Origin: Rhizophagus irregularis
Taxonomy: Eukaryota > Glomeromycota > Glomeromycetes > Glomerales > Glomeraceae
NCBI RefSeq assembly: GCF_026210795.1
Contig: NC_089429.1
Span: forward strand, 7,287,001-7,351,000
Direction: 5' to 3'
Length of the DNA: 64,000 nt
Shown here: piece after piece, positions 45,801-56,364 of the stretch
How positions within the stretch are numbered: position 1 is the stretch's first letter
Layout of the letters: each line of letters starts with the position of its first letter
Notes under the pieces: generated by a model
Seen by the model: only the letters and a program-made list of their open reading frames with translations
Database searches by the model: none
Told to the model about the DNA's origin: nothing
Program-made: the position numbers and the translations under genes

Positions 45801-46328
45801 CAGAGATTTCTATGGATGGTTTAAAAACAATGTTGATATGGCATCGTTATTTACCATATTATCTGGTACTAACCTTGAAATGTTAAATATACTTTCTTCT
45901 CAAGTTGCTGGTATAATGTTATTCAATGCTCCTATATCAGAAGAAACTCAATTTTATATTTTTTGGGGAAATTTTATTGGATTATTTATTGGTGATATCC
46001 CTCAATTTATTATTCAGGTTTGTAAAATTTTTAACATTATTATACATTATTATATTAAAACTAAATTCCATTGAATTTAAAATACATTTAGGTTTTCTAC
46101 ATAAAGTTGGTTGTTAATTATGATATAATTCCTTTTCTTACTCTATCAACAAGTTCGATTATTTTAGCGAATAATATAATTTCAAAAATATATCATGCTA
46201 TAGTACATTTATATTCAAAAAAAAGGAAATCTGTTATGATATTACAAACTGAAAAAATATTATGTAATGAAAATTCCAGTATTACAGTTCCACGAAAGAT
46301 AAGAAAAAATGTTAGATATTCAATGTAA
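42855..46328 (+). CDS. Family gene 3: secreted-ectodomain multi-pass membrane protein, function unknown (907 aa, 11 exons)
   Basis: Exons: 42855-43258, 43340-43486, 43568-43948, 44028-44332, 44404-44769, 44838-44861, 44949-45302, 45368-45468, 45535-45644, 45723-46017, 46092-46328. The joined frame is open for 2724 bp. The signal peptide is LTNLFYFILLFINPLIVYSY. Approximate residues: propeller-like beta region 25-410, Ig-like segment 413-534 (STFNQPNSNYYIVVDGNVVR), SEA-like segment 543-660 (FLSQLRIDLSESIPVDINRL), helix 669-688 (FHLIGIVLGIVILGFLYIYA), further helices at about 698-718, 732-755, 808-836 and 842-864. GDIPQFIIQ closes exon 10. The C-tail is basic (YSKKRKS). Frames that run on past exon ends are intron read-through, for example the hydrophobic stretch after FQASG. 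A pogo/Tigger relic begins 41 bp downstream. Function unknown. Confidence 0.92.
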
Positions 46329-46368
46329 ATAATATTTCAATAAAATAATTACAATAGTAAATAATATA

Positions 46369-47925
46369 CAGTTGGCTCGCGTTATAACGAATTTGGTGTC
46401 CATGCTGATCTGACCTTCGTTATGGAAAAATTCGGTAACACTATAACGGATTTTTTGACATCCATATAGCAAAATTCGGAATATTGTATAACGAATTTTT
46501 ATTAAAAATTCGTTAAATATTTTAAAGTAAATTTATGTAAATAAATGTAAATTATAATATATTTATATTATTTATTATTAAATGTAATACAATTATTATA
46601 TTATATATTGTAAACATTAATGAAATTAAGAGATATTAATAAAATCATTAAGATTCGTTTGTCTCACAGAAATAAAACGTTGTTTTAACGCTTCCTTCCT
46701 AAGTTTTTTAATGCATCTTATTTCTTCTTTTTTCATATCAAATTTATCCTCTTGTTGCTCTAAATACAAAATCACCTTATCATAATGTTCAATGGCCTCG
46801 CTATGAGTAATGGATGGTAAAGGATCAGAATTTAGTTCTTCTACCTCTTGTTCATGATTATTGGGAAGAACTACTTTCAAAATTTCTTCATTGGATATCA
46901 TTTCTGCTGTAAGTTCAGATTTATCACATTGAATAAATTCATCAGCAGTTAAAGGATTTTCAAGATTAAGTTTATCAATTAAATCTTGAACTTCTTTCAA
47001 CTCATTTGTATGTGTTAGAAGAACTTGTGTTTCAGCACAGAAATCCATATCAATTTCACTTTCATTATCTTTAGGTAAAATATCTGCTTTTAACCAGCAA
47101 TTTTCAATAGTAGATTGAGTAAGTGCATGTGACATATTTGATGCACTTTTTGATATTAATTTCAACAGGGTTAATGTCAAATTCATTATAATTATCAAAG
47201 GCTTTAACATGATTTCACAATAATAATTTTCGGTATTGTGCCTGAAATAAAATTAAATTTTTTATAGTTAATAAAAGGATTTGAAATTACTAAAATATAA
47301 GGTGTAGATTTAAAGTTAAAGTATGAATTCAACTACCTTGAAACTGTTAATGATCCCTTGATCACATGGCTGGAAGTGTAAAGTGGTATTTGGAGGAAAA
47401 AATACAATTTTAATATTAGTTAATTTTATATTTTCATTGAGAGAATGAGTTGGTGCATTATCAACAAGAAGAATGATATTTCAGTTCTGTGCTCTCATTT
47501 GAGCATCAAGCCTTTTAAGATATGCATTCCAGATCAATACTTGCATCCAACTTTTTGAATTCCAATAATAATTTATTGGAAGAGTAGTTTTGTTAATATT
47601 TTTTAGAGCCCAGGGATTTTCATATTTGTGTATGAATAAGGAGCGTAACTTTTTAGTTCCAGTTGCGTTACAAGTAAATAAGACCGTTATACGATCCTTA
47701 GATTGTTTCGTTCCAGTCACAGGACCATTAGATATGGTGTGATTGGGTCGCATTTCCAAAAAAAACCTGTCTCATCACAGTTAAAAATATCATTGGAATC
47801 ATAATTTTTTAGAATTTGGCAAAAATTTTCACGCATTATGTCAAGTTCTGCAAGTGGTGCACTTGCCGCTTCTCCATGCATATTATACAAAATTTCAAAC
47901 TGTGTTACACAAGGGATGTAATTCC
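46369..47925 (-). pseudogene. pogo/Tigger DDE transposase relic with one terminus
   Basis: The left edge is CAGTTGGCTCGCGTTATAAC after a TA (46367-46368), a Tigger-style end with ATAACGAATTT words. The minus-strand coding holds NCDETGF (first catalytic Asp), GTKQSKDRITVLFTCNATGT, LLVDNAPTHSLNENIKLTNI and FQPCDQGIINSFK. An intron-like gap at 47336-47242 follows, then the C-terminal IENCWLKADILP and LEQQEDKFDMKKEEIRCIKK regions (194-codon frame, 46626-47210). TGA stops at 47481-47483 and 47215-47217 and a frame change disable it. The N-terminal DNA-binding half and the second terminus are missing; homology stops near 47925. Confidence 0.85.
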
Positions 47926-48110
47926 GGCCAGAATTATAACTTGGCAGGATTTATGCCGATCACATTTAATTCTGGCCAGAATTATCAAATATATACGAAT
48001 CGGTTATTCAGTTTCAATCAGATTTTGCAAAATTAGTTTGAAATGGATTGAACCGGTTGCGCCCATTTTAAATTTGGTTTTCGAAAATAGAACCGGTTCC
48101 AAACTCTATT
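47926..48110. repeat. Remnant with inverted GGCCAGAATTAT and AACCGGTT words
   Basis: TTCCGGCCAGAATTATAACT and AATTCTGGCCAGAATTATC lie near GAACCGGTTGCG and AGAACCGGTTCC. The clustering of these words resembles the subterminal zone of a hAT-type element. No terminal pair was found. Confidence 0.4.
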
Positions 48111-49454
48111 CTGTATATAATTTTAATAAACTGAAATTCTGCACAAAAATCATAAATTTTTTTCTTCAAAGTTTGATAGTATATCTTAAGATTTGTGTAG
48201 AAAAATTAATTTGCAAATCTGAAGATTCTAAAAATTTTCTGATAGCTTAATATTAATTTTATACAGAAGTTTGTATATTTCATTAGTAAATCTATTAACA
48301 ATTCCAAACTGATAAATTAATAAAAATGCTAACTATATAACTTAGGTAGATTTAGATTAAATCATAAAAATCTTGACATAAGTTTTATTTATGTAATAAT
48401 TGATTTCTATTGAAAGTAAAATTAATTATTAAAACTACTGAAATTTCTATTTAAATTACTATTATTTATAAATTTACCTCAAATTCATTAATATTTGAGT
48501 CAGTAAGTATATCTTTATTAGTATCCAAAATTAATTTTGAACAGTCCAAAATTATCCAATTAAAAAAACTAATTGGACATAATACTGGCTAACTGGAATT
48601 TCAAAATATAAAAGTTTAGTGTAATTATTCAAAAAAAAGATATTTCTTAAATTTGTGATAGTATAAACTAAGATAAGTTCTTTTTAAACTACTGTATATT
48701 AAATCCTATATAATTAAAATAGTATTCAGTTTTCTAGTTAAGATTAATATCTAGATCTTCTTTAATTTCTAACTTCAAGTAAAAATACAAAAAAAAATAA
48801 AAAAAAATAAAAAATACTAATCACAAAAATTTTAACTTAAATAATAAATATATTAATAAATATTAATTATAATAAATTTTTAAAATCATATCCGCCAATT
48901 TGCAAAATTTGCCGATCATCAGTTATGTGACGCAGTATTGATTAAAATCGATCAAAACCCGTTTCTACATAAGAAAAAATGTCAAAAAATATATAAAAAA
49001 ACTTTTAAGACCTCTCCCAAAATATTTACCTCTTTAACCCGAAACTAATAGAAGGAATTTCTAGAAAAAAAGGAAAAAAATATTATAAAGTTAGTTTATT
49101 AAAAAAAATAAAGAAAAACTTTATAAAATCCAGAATATTTAATGATTTAACAAAAAAAAATTAACTGAAAAATAATTAATAATAAATATCAAATAGATTT
49201 TAATTAAATAATTAATCAATATATAATCTAAATTCGCTAAAACATCATTATTAATATTTAGAGTTATTTATTGATTGAAAGATTTTTTTGAATAATTTTG
49301 CTTTTTAAATAAATTTTTTCATAAAGGGTATAAAAAAATAAAAAACAGGCTTGAAGTTGTATCAATATTGTTATTAATCGACATTAAAAGCGGACTGAAA
49401 AACTTTAACGCTTTAATAGATTAACTGGAATTTAACTTAATAGAAGAGTCTTAA
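48111..49454. other. Intergenic, with a MITE scrap
   Basis: 48537-48590 (AGTCCAAAATTATCCAATTA..CTAATTGGACATAATACTGG) matches the right end of the 3340-3783 MITE. The rest is AT-rich with no supported gene. Confidence 0.5.
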
Positions 49455-50040
49455 TTGCCGATCCGCCTAAAAATGGCACTGCGTTACTAATAAAATTCGG
49501 GGATAATAGCGATAATAAAAAAAAGCATTTTTTGCATCTCGCGCGCGAAATAAGTTTCACCCATTTTACAAACAGAAATATCATAAAAACAATATTTTCT
49601 TTCATTTTATGACAAGTCATATTTGCCAAAAAATTTTATAATTATATTTCTGTAACTGGTTTTCTTCAACTTTCACTTGTTTTTAATAATAAAAATATTT
49701 TAAAAAAGCTTTTAAAACCAACTTTAGAAGCTAAAAATTATAGGTTTTTATTGTAAATAATGCAATATAGTAAAATGAAATATTGAAATTTCGTATATTT
49801 TAAGGTGTAAATCTGACGCGCGCGCATAGTAAACTCATTATTTTGCATACGAATATATAACTTTTTTTTGCAAATTCGTTTTATTCAAGTATTTTTTCAG
49901 TATATCATATGATTTTTTTTTATAGTCAATATGTCATCTATGAGATATCCTTTTTTGAAGTTTGTGTTCTAGCACAAAATCGGCAAATTTAACCCCGAAT
50001 TTTATTAGTAACGCAGTGCCGATTTTAGGCGGATCGGCAA
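49455..50040. mobile_element. MITE, 586 bp, long terminal inverted repeats flanked by TTAA
   Basis: The left arm TTGCCGATCCGCCTAAAAAT, continuing through GGCACTGCGTTACTAATAAA to CGGGG, is mirrored at the right by CCCCGAATTTTATTAGTAAC to GGCGGATCGGCAA (about 49 bp, with small differences). TTAA lies on both sides (49451-49454, 50041-50044), which fits piggyBac-type target use, though TTAA is common in such AT-rich DNA. Inside, a GCGCGCGAAA/GACGCGCGCGC pair is also roughly mirrored. No transposase. Confidence 0.75.
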
Positions 50041-50325
50041 TTAAGTTGATTACAAATAATCATGTGAAATAATATTGGATGTTCAGTTAAAGAAAATAGG
50101 TTTTTATTAAAATAATGTAAGATTTTAGATGTGATGAAGAATATAGATAATTTCTTGGTTGCGAAATTAACTATCTTGAATTATACTACTGGGAATAATA
50201 CTCTTTTCGTATAACTCAAAAATTACAATATGATTCTCAACTATTCGTAAAAAACTAATTGTAAAACTGATGAACTCTTCTTCAATTTAGTAAAATCCTA
50301 TCACTATTTATAATATTACGCGTCT

Positions 50326-50620
50326 TATTTGTAACAACCCCCAATTTTATCCAATTAAAATTTAAGATCAGGCGTAATGTAAACAAAAACAAAAGATCAA
50401 TCGTGTAACTAAGACAAAAGAATTTTTTAAAAAATTTCAAGAAACTGCTTATAACTTAAAATTTTGTCTATGAAACTGTCTTAAGTACATTAAGTAAAAG
50501 TTTTCCAAATTAAATTTTGAATATAAAAATTTTATTTGTAAAATACATACTAAATTTATTATTAAAAAAAATAAAAAAAGGATGTTATAAATAAGATATG
50601 TAACAGGCTGTTACAAATAC
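50326..50620. repeat. Possible small MITE (TATTTGTAACARCC ends)
   Basis: TATTTGTAACAACCCCC on the left and GGCTGTTACAAATA on the right are complementary over about 14 bp. The interior is AT-rich. The short repeats and the lack of a clear target duplication keep this tentative. Confidence 0.4.
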
Positions 50621-51845
50621 ATTTATTCATAAAATAAAATAAATATATCAAATAAATAAAATATAACAAATAATAAAATTAATAAAATTAATAAAATAAA
50701 TAAATCAAATTTATCAAATTTATCAAATAAATCGAAAAAATCAAGAAAATTAAGAAAATTGAAAAAATTAAGGGATCTATGAAATGATCTACAAAATTGA
50801 TCTACATAAAATTACTGCACCATATTTCTATTTTAGCAATATAAAATAATTACTAATATATTTGCAAAAATTCTCAACTTACTCGATGTAAAAACTGGTT
50901 GAAAAGTTGATGGGGGAATTGATGGGGAGTTTAATAGGAAGTTTACGAAAGAAAAAAATTTTTTAACACTACTTTTTGTTGAAGTAATTTCTTAATATCT
51001 GTCATATGATCATGTAGCACAAGTGTGATCATTTTTGCAAAACTTAATTTACCTAATTTTTATTAAATTATTGTCAAATTCCTTAATTTAAATGAATTTT
51101 ATTAATTCTGCAGATCGGCAGATATGTTTTTGTTAAAAAATTAATATTAGCTTTAAATCTTAAATCTTCTTTATAATTATTATATTAGCAAAGTAATAAA
51201 ATTATTAGCTGAATCATTAGAATGTTTTGGTATATTTTTATTTTACCTTCTAGTTTGCTGGTTAAATCAAATTAAAAGTTTAATAATTTATCATCAAAAT
51301 ATAATTATTAAATAAAAAAAAATATATTTTTTTCATATTTGTTGCTTAAAGCTACTCAAAATTTAAATTATTCAAATTCATAGAAATGAAAATACAACTA
51401 ACTTTAAATCTGATCATTATGGATTTTTTATTACTTTCTCTATTTAATTATATTTTATTTAATTTTAGTTACATTTATTAAATACATTTTTTAAAACTTT
51501 CATAAACTATAATTAGATGAGAAACATATAATTCTGAATTACTATTTAAAATATTTCTTTTATCAATTTTATTAAATAAAGATATCATTAAGTATTTGAT
51601 TGAAGTTTTAATTTCTGACATTTTTATCAAATTTATCAAATTTGGATTTTTATTTTGAAAAAGGAACATTTTTTGGATATTTTTTTTCTTTTCTGAAATA
51701 AATTTAGACTTATATATAAGTTTTTTAGTATTTTTACAATAAACAGTTTGGTAAGAGTAGATTTTACATTCACGTATGGCTAGCCTAAAAAAGCACTGGT
51801 TATGTGACCATGTAAAATCATCACATCTGTGCATCCGTAATACCT
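50621..51845. other. Intergenic, no supported gene
   Basis: Includes an AATAAA/ATCAAATTT-rich simple-sequence zone at 50640-50760. A 118-codon minus-strand frame at 51478-51834 (start MHRCDDFTWSHNQCFFRLAI) has a protein-like N-terminus but turns to low-complexity Lys/Ile/Asn sequence. I do not call it a gene. Confidence 0.4.
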
Positions 51846-52418
51846 CTCAGTGGCAAAAATTACTTTCTTGACCCTCCTCATATTACTTTCTTGACTTGAT
51901 CAAAATATGCATGATTATGTATGACAAAAATGTTCTTTTCTTGACCTGCAAAAAACATTAACGCGTTGTTATTTTTCTTATTTTCATAATTTTTCAAGAG
52001 ATATACACAAAGATTAAATTTTTTTATCATTAATGATTAATGACAAAATAATTTATTTTTTTTTTTATTTTAATATTTTAATATTTAGTTTTATGCTAGT
52101 ATTTATTACCTAATTAATGTATTTCTCTTAAATGTAATCTTTTTATCAGCTATCTTTTGTAAATAAAATAAAATTATTTTAATTTTATCAATATTGTAGA
52201 AATAAAAAAGTATTGACCATGCTCGCAACTCGCAAAAGACAGATTGCACGCTATTTTTGTTAAATATAAATAAAAAATAAAATATTTCTTTTTTGTTTAT
52301 CACAATCGCGTTTCAGGTCAAGAAAGGAACATTTTTGTCATACATAATCATGCATATTTTGACTGGGTCAAGAAAGTAATGCGAGAAGGGTCAAGAAGGT
52401 AATTTTTGCCCCTCAGTG
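51846..52418. mobile_element. Terminal-inverted-repeat element, about 570 bp
   Basis: Arms of about 100 bp are inverted: GGCAAAAATTACTTTCTTGA then ATGCATGATTATGTATGACA on the left, mirrored by TGTCATACATAATCATGCAT then TCAAGAAGGTAATTTTTGCC on the right. CTCAGTG occurs at both edges (51846-51852 and 52412-52418) and could be a 7-bp target duplication. TTCTTGAC is repeated several times per arm. The interior is AT-rich and non-coding. Confidence 0.7.
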
Positions 52419-52979
52419 TTTTCATTGTAAAAACTTATTAGTCACACATTATTTGTCACCGCACTGTTCACGTGACAGTGAATAATTCCGCATAATGCTG
52501 GGCGACCAGTGCTTTTTTTAACGCTAGGGTAGTTTATATGGCTTTGCTTTGAATGAGTATGATTGGTAGCAGCTAGATTCGCATTGTGTCATTTGAGTGA
52601 GAACTTATTTTTTTTTTCTCCCACACTCGTTGCGTTTTCGATAACTGAATCGGAAAATAGAGTACAGTACGTTTACATTTTTAAAATTATAAAAGTTAAG
52701 TCTAATGAATAAAATTATATATAACTATTTTTTTTTAATATATAGGTTTCATATCGTAACTTTGTAGCTGGCACTTAAAGTGAATGTATGCGAAAACATT
52801 ATTATGAGGCTTTTCATACTTCAATGTCTTTCATGATAAGAAAATAGGATCATATGAAAAATGTTTTCAGAACGTAAAATCATATCTTTTAATGTCCGAT
52901 GATTTAATAATATATACGTAAGTTTATAAACAAGTTTTTGAATATTTATTAATTATATATTACAATAAAGAATTCTTAT

Positions 52980-54180
52980 TTATAATAATTAATTCTAATC
53001 CAGCCGGGATTCAGATGAAGGAAGGCCAATGAAGACCTGTGGATTTTTTGATTACAATACCTCCAAAGCTTCTACTTCACAAGACAAAATCTACTCTATA
53101 TCGCTCTCAATCATTACGGCTTAATCGAAAAAAAAACACCAAATTTGAAAATGAGCAATATTAACAACTAAGGAAAGAATACAAACAACAAGTTCTATTA
53201 CTCCTGGGCATTCGAGAAAAACTACAGAAGTAACATCAAAAGCAATAACCGAAAAGCTCTAAAACAAAGATTGATGATGATAGTTGAAATTGAGAAAAAG
53301 AATCAAAGTCACTTTGCCTCCAAGAAAATGAAACGGGAACAAAAATAGTATTACATAGCCTTCTAATAATCGTAATAATCGTGCTATTAAATCCTCCCGA
53401 TCAAAAAAATAAAGTATAGACGATGATGGTGATGAAAAAGGTATGGGAAAAGGACGAACGAATACTACTTCTAATATAATTCGGTGGTGATCAGTATAAA
53501 AGTCATATCTTAAAATGCAGGAATGTGCTTACTTGGCAAACCTTTGTTTTACTTCCTATCGTAAAATGCTAAAACAAACAAGAAAACAATTGGGATTAAA
53601 AACATCGGCATCTGCTAATTCAACAAACCTAGGACTATGATAAGAAATAAGAAATGTAATGGTGATTTGGTTGAGACAAAAACGAGAGACAGGGAATATT
53701 TTAAAAATTAATATACGCTTTTCACTTAGTGAGTCTGAAGCCAAAAATAATCAACTGATTAGGGCAACATCGAATAAATGCCACACTTAAGAAAGTTAAC
53801 TATAAATTATTTACGTAATCTCAAAGGGACTCAAAATATGAGAATAACAGAGAAAACAAATAAAAAAATAGAATCTCTAATAAAAAATGTAAATAAATCT
53901 ATAGAACTAATAATCAAAATCCCTTTAAAATAAATAAAAATAGAGATTCTTTCTTTAAAAAGTATGTGATGATACTCGATGGAGACGATTGTAGGTCCTA
54001 GAACTATATGAAATTTTCGTTTGGATACAATTGGAATTTCACAACAGAAGGGTTAAAATCGTTTTTTGAAAGTTAGAAATACCAAAAAAGATTTCCAATT
54101 AAATTTAAGGGTTATTACGGGCCGGATAGTGCATGGACAAATGAACATGATGAGTTGGTGGCTAACCGGAAAAAAAACCA
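52980..54180 (+). pseudogene. Degenerate coding-like region, unidentified
   Basis: Composition is less AT-rich than the surroundings. Broken frames read FLITIPPKLLLHKTKSTLYR, LRKEYKQQVLLLLGIREKLQ, ECAYLANLCFTSYRKMLKQT and GYYGPDSAWTNEHDELVANR in order along the plus strand. Stops and frame changes are too many for one gene without introns, and I could not splice it. It may be one decayed gene or a chain of transposon pieces. No family was recognised. Confidence 0.35.
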
Positions 54181-55156
54181 TGTTTATATTAATTTATTAT
54201 ATTTATAAATAAAATCATAATTCTATTAAATTATTGCTGTACATTATAAAATGAATCGAGCGGATCATAAATAATTTAAAGATTAAAAAACTTTTTTCTA
54301 CTTTACGCTATGGTGTTGTTTACCCTGAAGAAGTATGGGATAAAGAGGCTATGTATCTTTAAACGGATTAAATTTTAAGATCAATAAGAAAAAAAGAAAA
54401 TTAAAAATTTTGTTGATGAACGAATGATTATAGTTGACGGGACGATAAATGTCCCATAATTGCGGAGAAATACAATATTATAGAAAAATACAATAGTGTA
54501 TTAATTTTCACAACTCTTCTGTGGAGCAATTGGAACTTGGAGGATACTTTAATTGCGTTACAAATTGTTTTTGATGTGTTAAAGACAAAATTTGAGTAGT
54601 ATAGAAAGACTATACAATCGTATTTATTTTTTTGTAAAAGTTTTTTTTTTAAAAAAATAGAATATACATTTTATCGTTTGAAGAAGAAAAAAAAATATTT
54701 TTTTCTTAAAATGTATAAATTCTTTTATTTTAAAGTATTGAAAGGTGAAGCGTTAATTGAACCAGACTGTTTTTGATTATTAGCATTTTTGATTATAAAA
54801 TGCAAATTTTAAAAATTTTAATAGAAAAAAAAAACAGAAAAACTTTGAAATAATGATAATACTTAACGTTAAGAAGGTTGAAAAACCTTTAATTGTAATT
54901 AAAAACACGAATTAAAATATATTGTAATCAATAGATAATAGATAATGTTAGCAGCCGAAACTTGATCCAAGATGCTCCCAAATACTTTATAAACTCTACT
55001 ATCTCTTACAATTTAAATGTCAATAAATTCAAATCTAACAGAAACTAAAGAATTTCTTTAAATAAATACATATGTATAGGTTACTTCTAACTTGCCAGGA
55101 GTGTACATATCAACGTCATCTTGATCTATGATAATAACTGATAATGTTAAATGAAT

Positions 55157-55339
55157 TTTTTATTTTTATTTTTAGAAAACAGAAAAGCGAACCCGTAGAT
55201 TCAATTATACAGAGAACATAAAAGTCTATATATAATACTATCACTACATGGCAAGCCACCCCGAAGCGTGACGATTTCTGTTCTTTATGGAATAGGTGAA
55301 CACGAGTCAGAACCACGAACTTTCCCAAGAACACCCGCC
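55157..55339 (-). mobile_element. Truncated retroposon with 19-bp target duplication
   Basis: CTGATAATGTTAAATGAAT occurs at 55138-55156 and again at 55340-55358. Between them, on the minus strand, a 183-bp sequence of mixed composition (GGCGGGTGTTCTTGGGAAAG at its 5' edge) ends in a TAAAAATAAAAATAAAAA tail. This is the signature of LINE-driven integration. The source transcript was not recognised. Confidence 0.85.
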
Positions 55340-55372
55340 CTGATAATGTTAAATGAATCTACCACTTACAAA

Positions 55373-55518
55373 TAGGGATGTTGGTTCAAGTAGAGCATGT
55401 GATGATAATCAATCTGATTGGCCTTAAATCGGTTCGGTTTTAAGCCCAAGAGATCCAAATTTAAGTTCGGTTCCAGAATCGACTCGAGTCGACTCATTTT
55501 GAACCGATTCCATCCCTA
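55373..55518. mobile_element. hAT MITE, 146 bp, with perfect 8-bp target duplication
   Basis: The ends TAGGGATG and CATCCCTA are exact inverted repeats of the widespread hAT type. CTTACAAA flanks both sides (55365-55372 and 55519-55526). The interior has GGTTCGGTT, CGACTCGAGTCGACTC and GAACCGATTC words. It is only 14 bp from the right duplication of the neighbouring retroposon. Confidence 0.92.
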
Positions 55519-55663
55519 CTTACAAATGTAAAATATATTCCTTTAAGAACATGGGAGTGAAACGTGAAAATAATGATTCAAAGAATTTTTTATAATGACT
55601 TTCCAATCCAGGTAAAACTTAGAATCTATTTTATAAAACTAAATATAAGTCTTAGTATACACG

Positions 55664-56347
55664 GACGATCCTGAGATGCAGAAGGAGATTGTGGAGTTGG
55701 CAACAAAATACAAGAAGAAATATGAGGAAGTGCATTAAAAGAAATGAAGGAAAGGGAGGATGCGACGAAAGAAAAGGGAGAAAAAGAAGAAAAGGAAGGG
55801 AAGGCCAAAACTATGAAACAAGTTACTCCAGTAGAGATACACGAATATAATACCGTAAACGCTTCATGCTCGACGAGGTTATTGCCTAACCAAAAAAAAA
55901 ATCTGATAAAGATTGCATAAAAGAGGGTAAGAAGCGGATTATCGGTAAGTAAGGTGATAGAAGCAAAGTAGAGGATGAAGAGGATAGTGAAGGAGAATGG
56001 ACGACGTATCATGGAAGAGGTAAAGGTAGAGTTAGAGGTGTAAGAGGTAGAGGAACAAGAGGTAGAGGTAATCAAAAACAGTAGTGTGTAGATAGTTTGT
56101 GATTTTCTGAGTATCTTTATTTACGTGTTTTTCGTTGGTGGGATAGTATAGTTTTATTAGTATAGTGGACCGCATCACGTTATTGCACTGCCGCGTGAGG
56201 GCCTCGCGTTATTGCACTCCCGCGTCGAGGTGATGGTATGGAGAGATTGGTCAAACTTGATTTGGCCAATTTCAATGTATATGTTCTTGTAAAGTAATTA
56301 GTACTCTTACTTATTGCTAATAAAGTTATACGTTTACCACAAAAAAA
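55664..56347 (+). pseudogene. Processed (retroposed) pseudogene with poly(A) tail; C-terminus RG-rich
   Basis: AAGTCTTAGTATACACG (17 bp) lies at 55647-55663 and again at 56348-56364. The insert ends with AATAAAG (56319), then 16 bp, then nine A residues, so it copies a polyadenylated mRNA, 5'-truncated. The plus strand reads DPEMQKEIVELATKYKKKYE, a Lys/Glu-rich helix, then after frame changes EDEEDSEGEWTTYHGRGKGR and GTRGRGNQKQ followed by TAG at about 56083. The 3' untranslated region of about 250 bp has two CGTTATTGCACTSCCGCGT repeats. The RG-rich acidic-basic tail suggests an RNA-binding source protein or a gag-like ORF1. I cannot say which. Several frame changes make it non-functional. 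Confidence 0.85.
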
Positions 56348-56364
56348 AAGTCTTAGTATACACG

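Noticed and set aside
55626-56075. 149-codon Ser-rich minus-strand frame
   Set aside because: It is antisense to the retroposed mRNA, whose strand is fixed by the poly(A) tail and AATAAAG.
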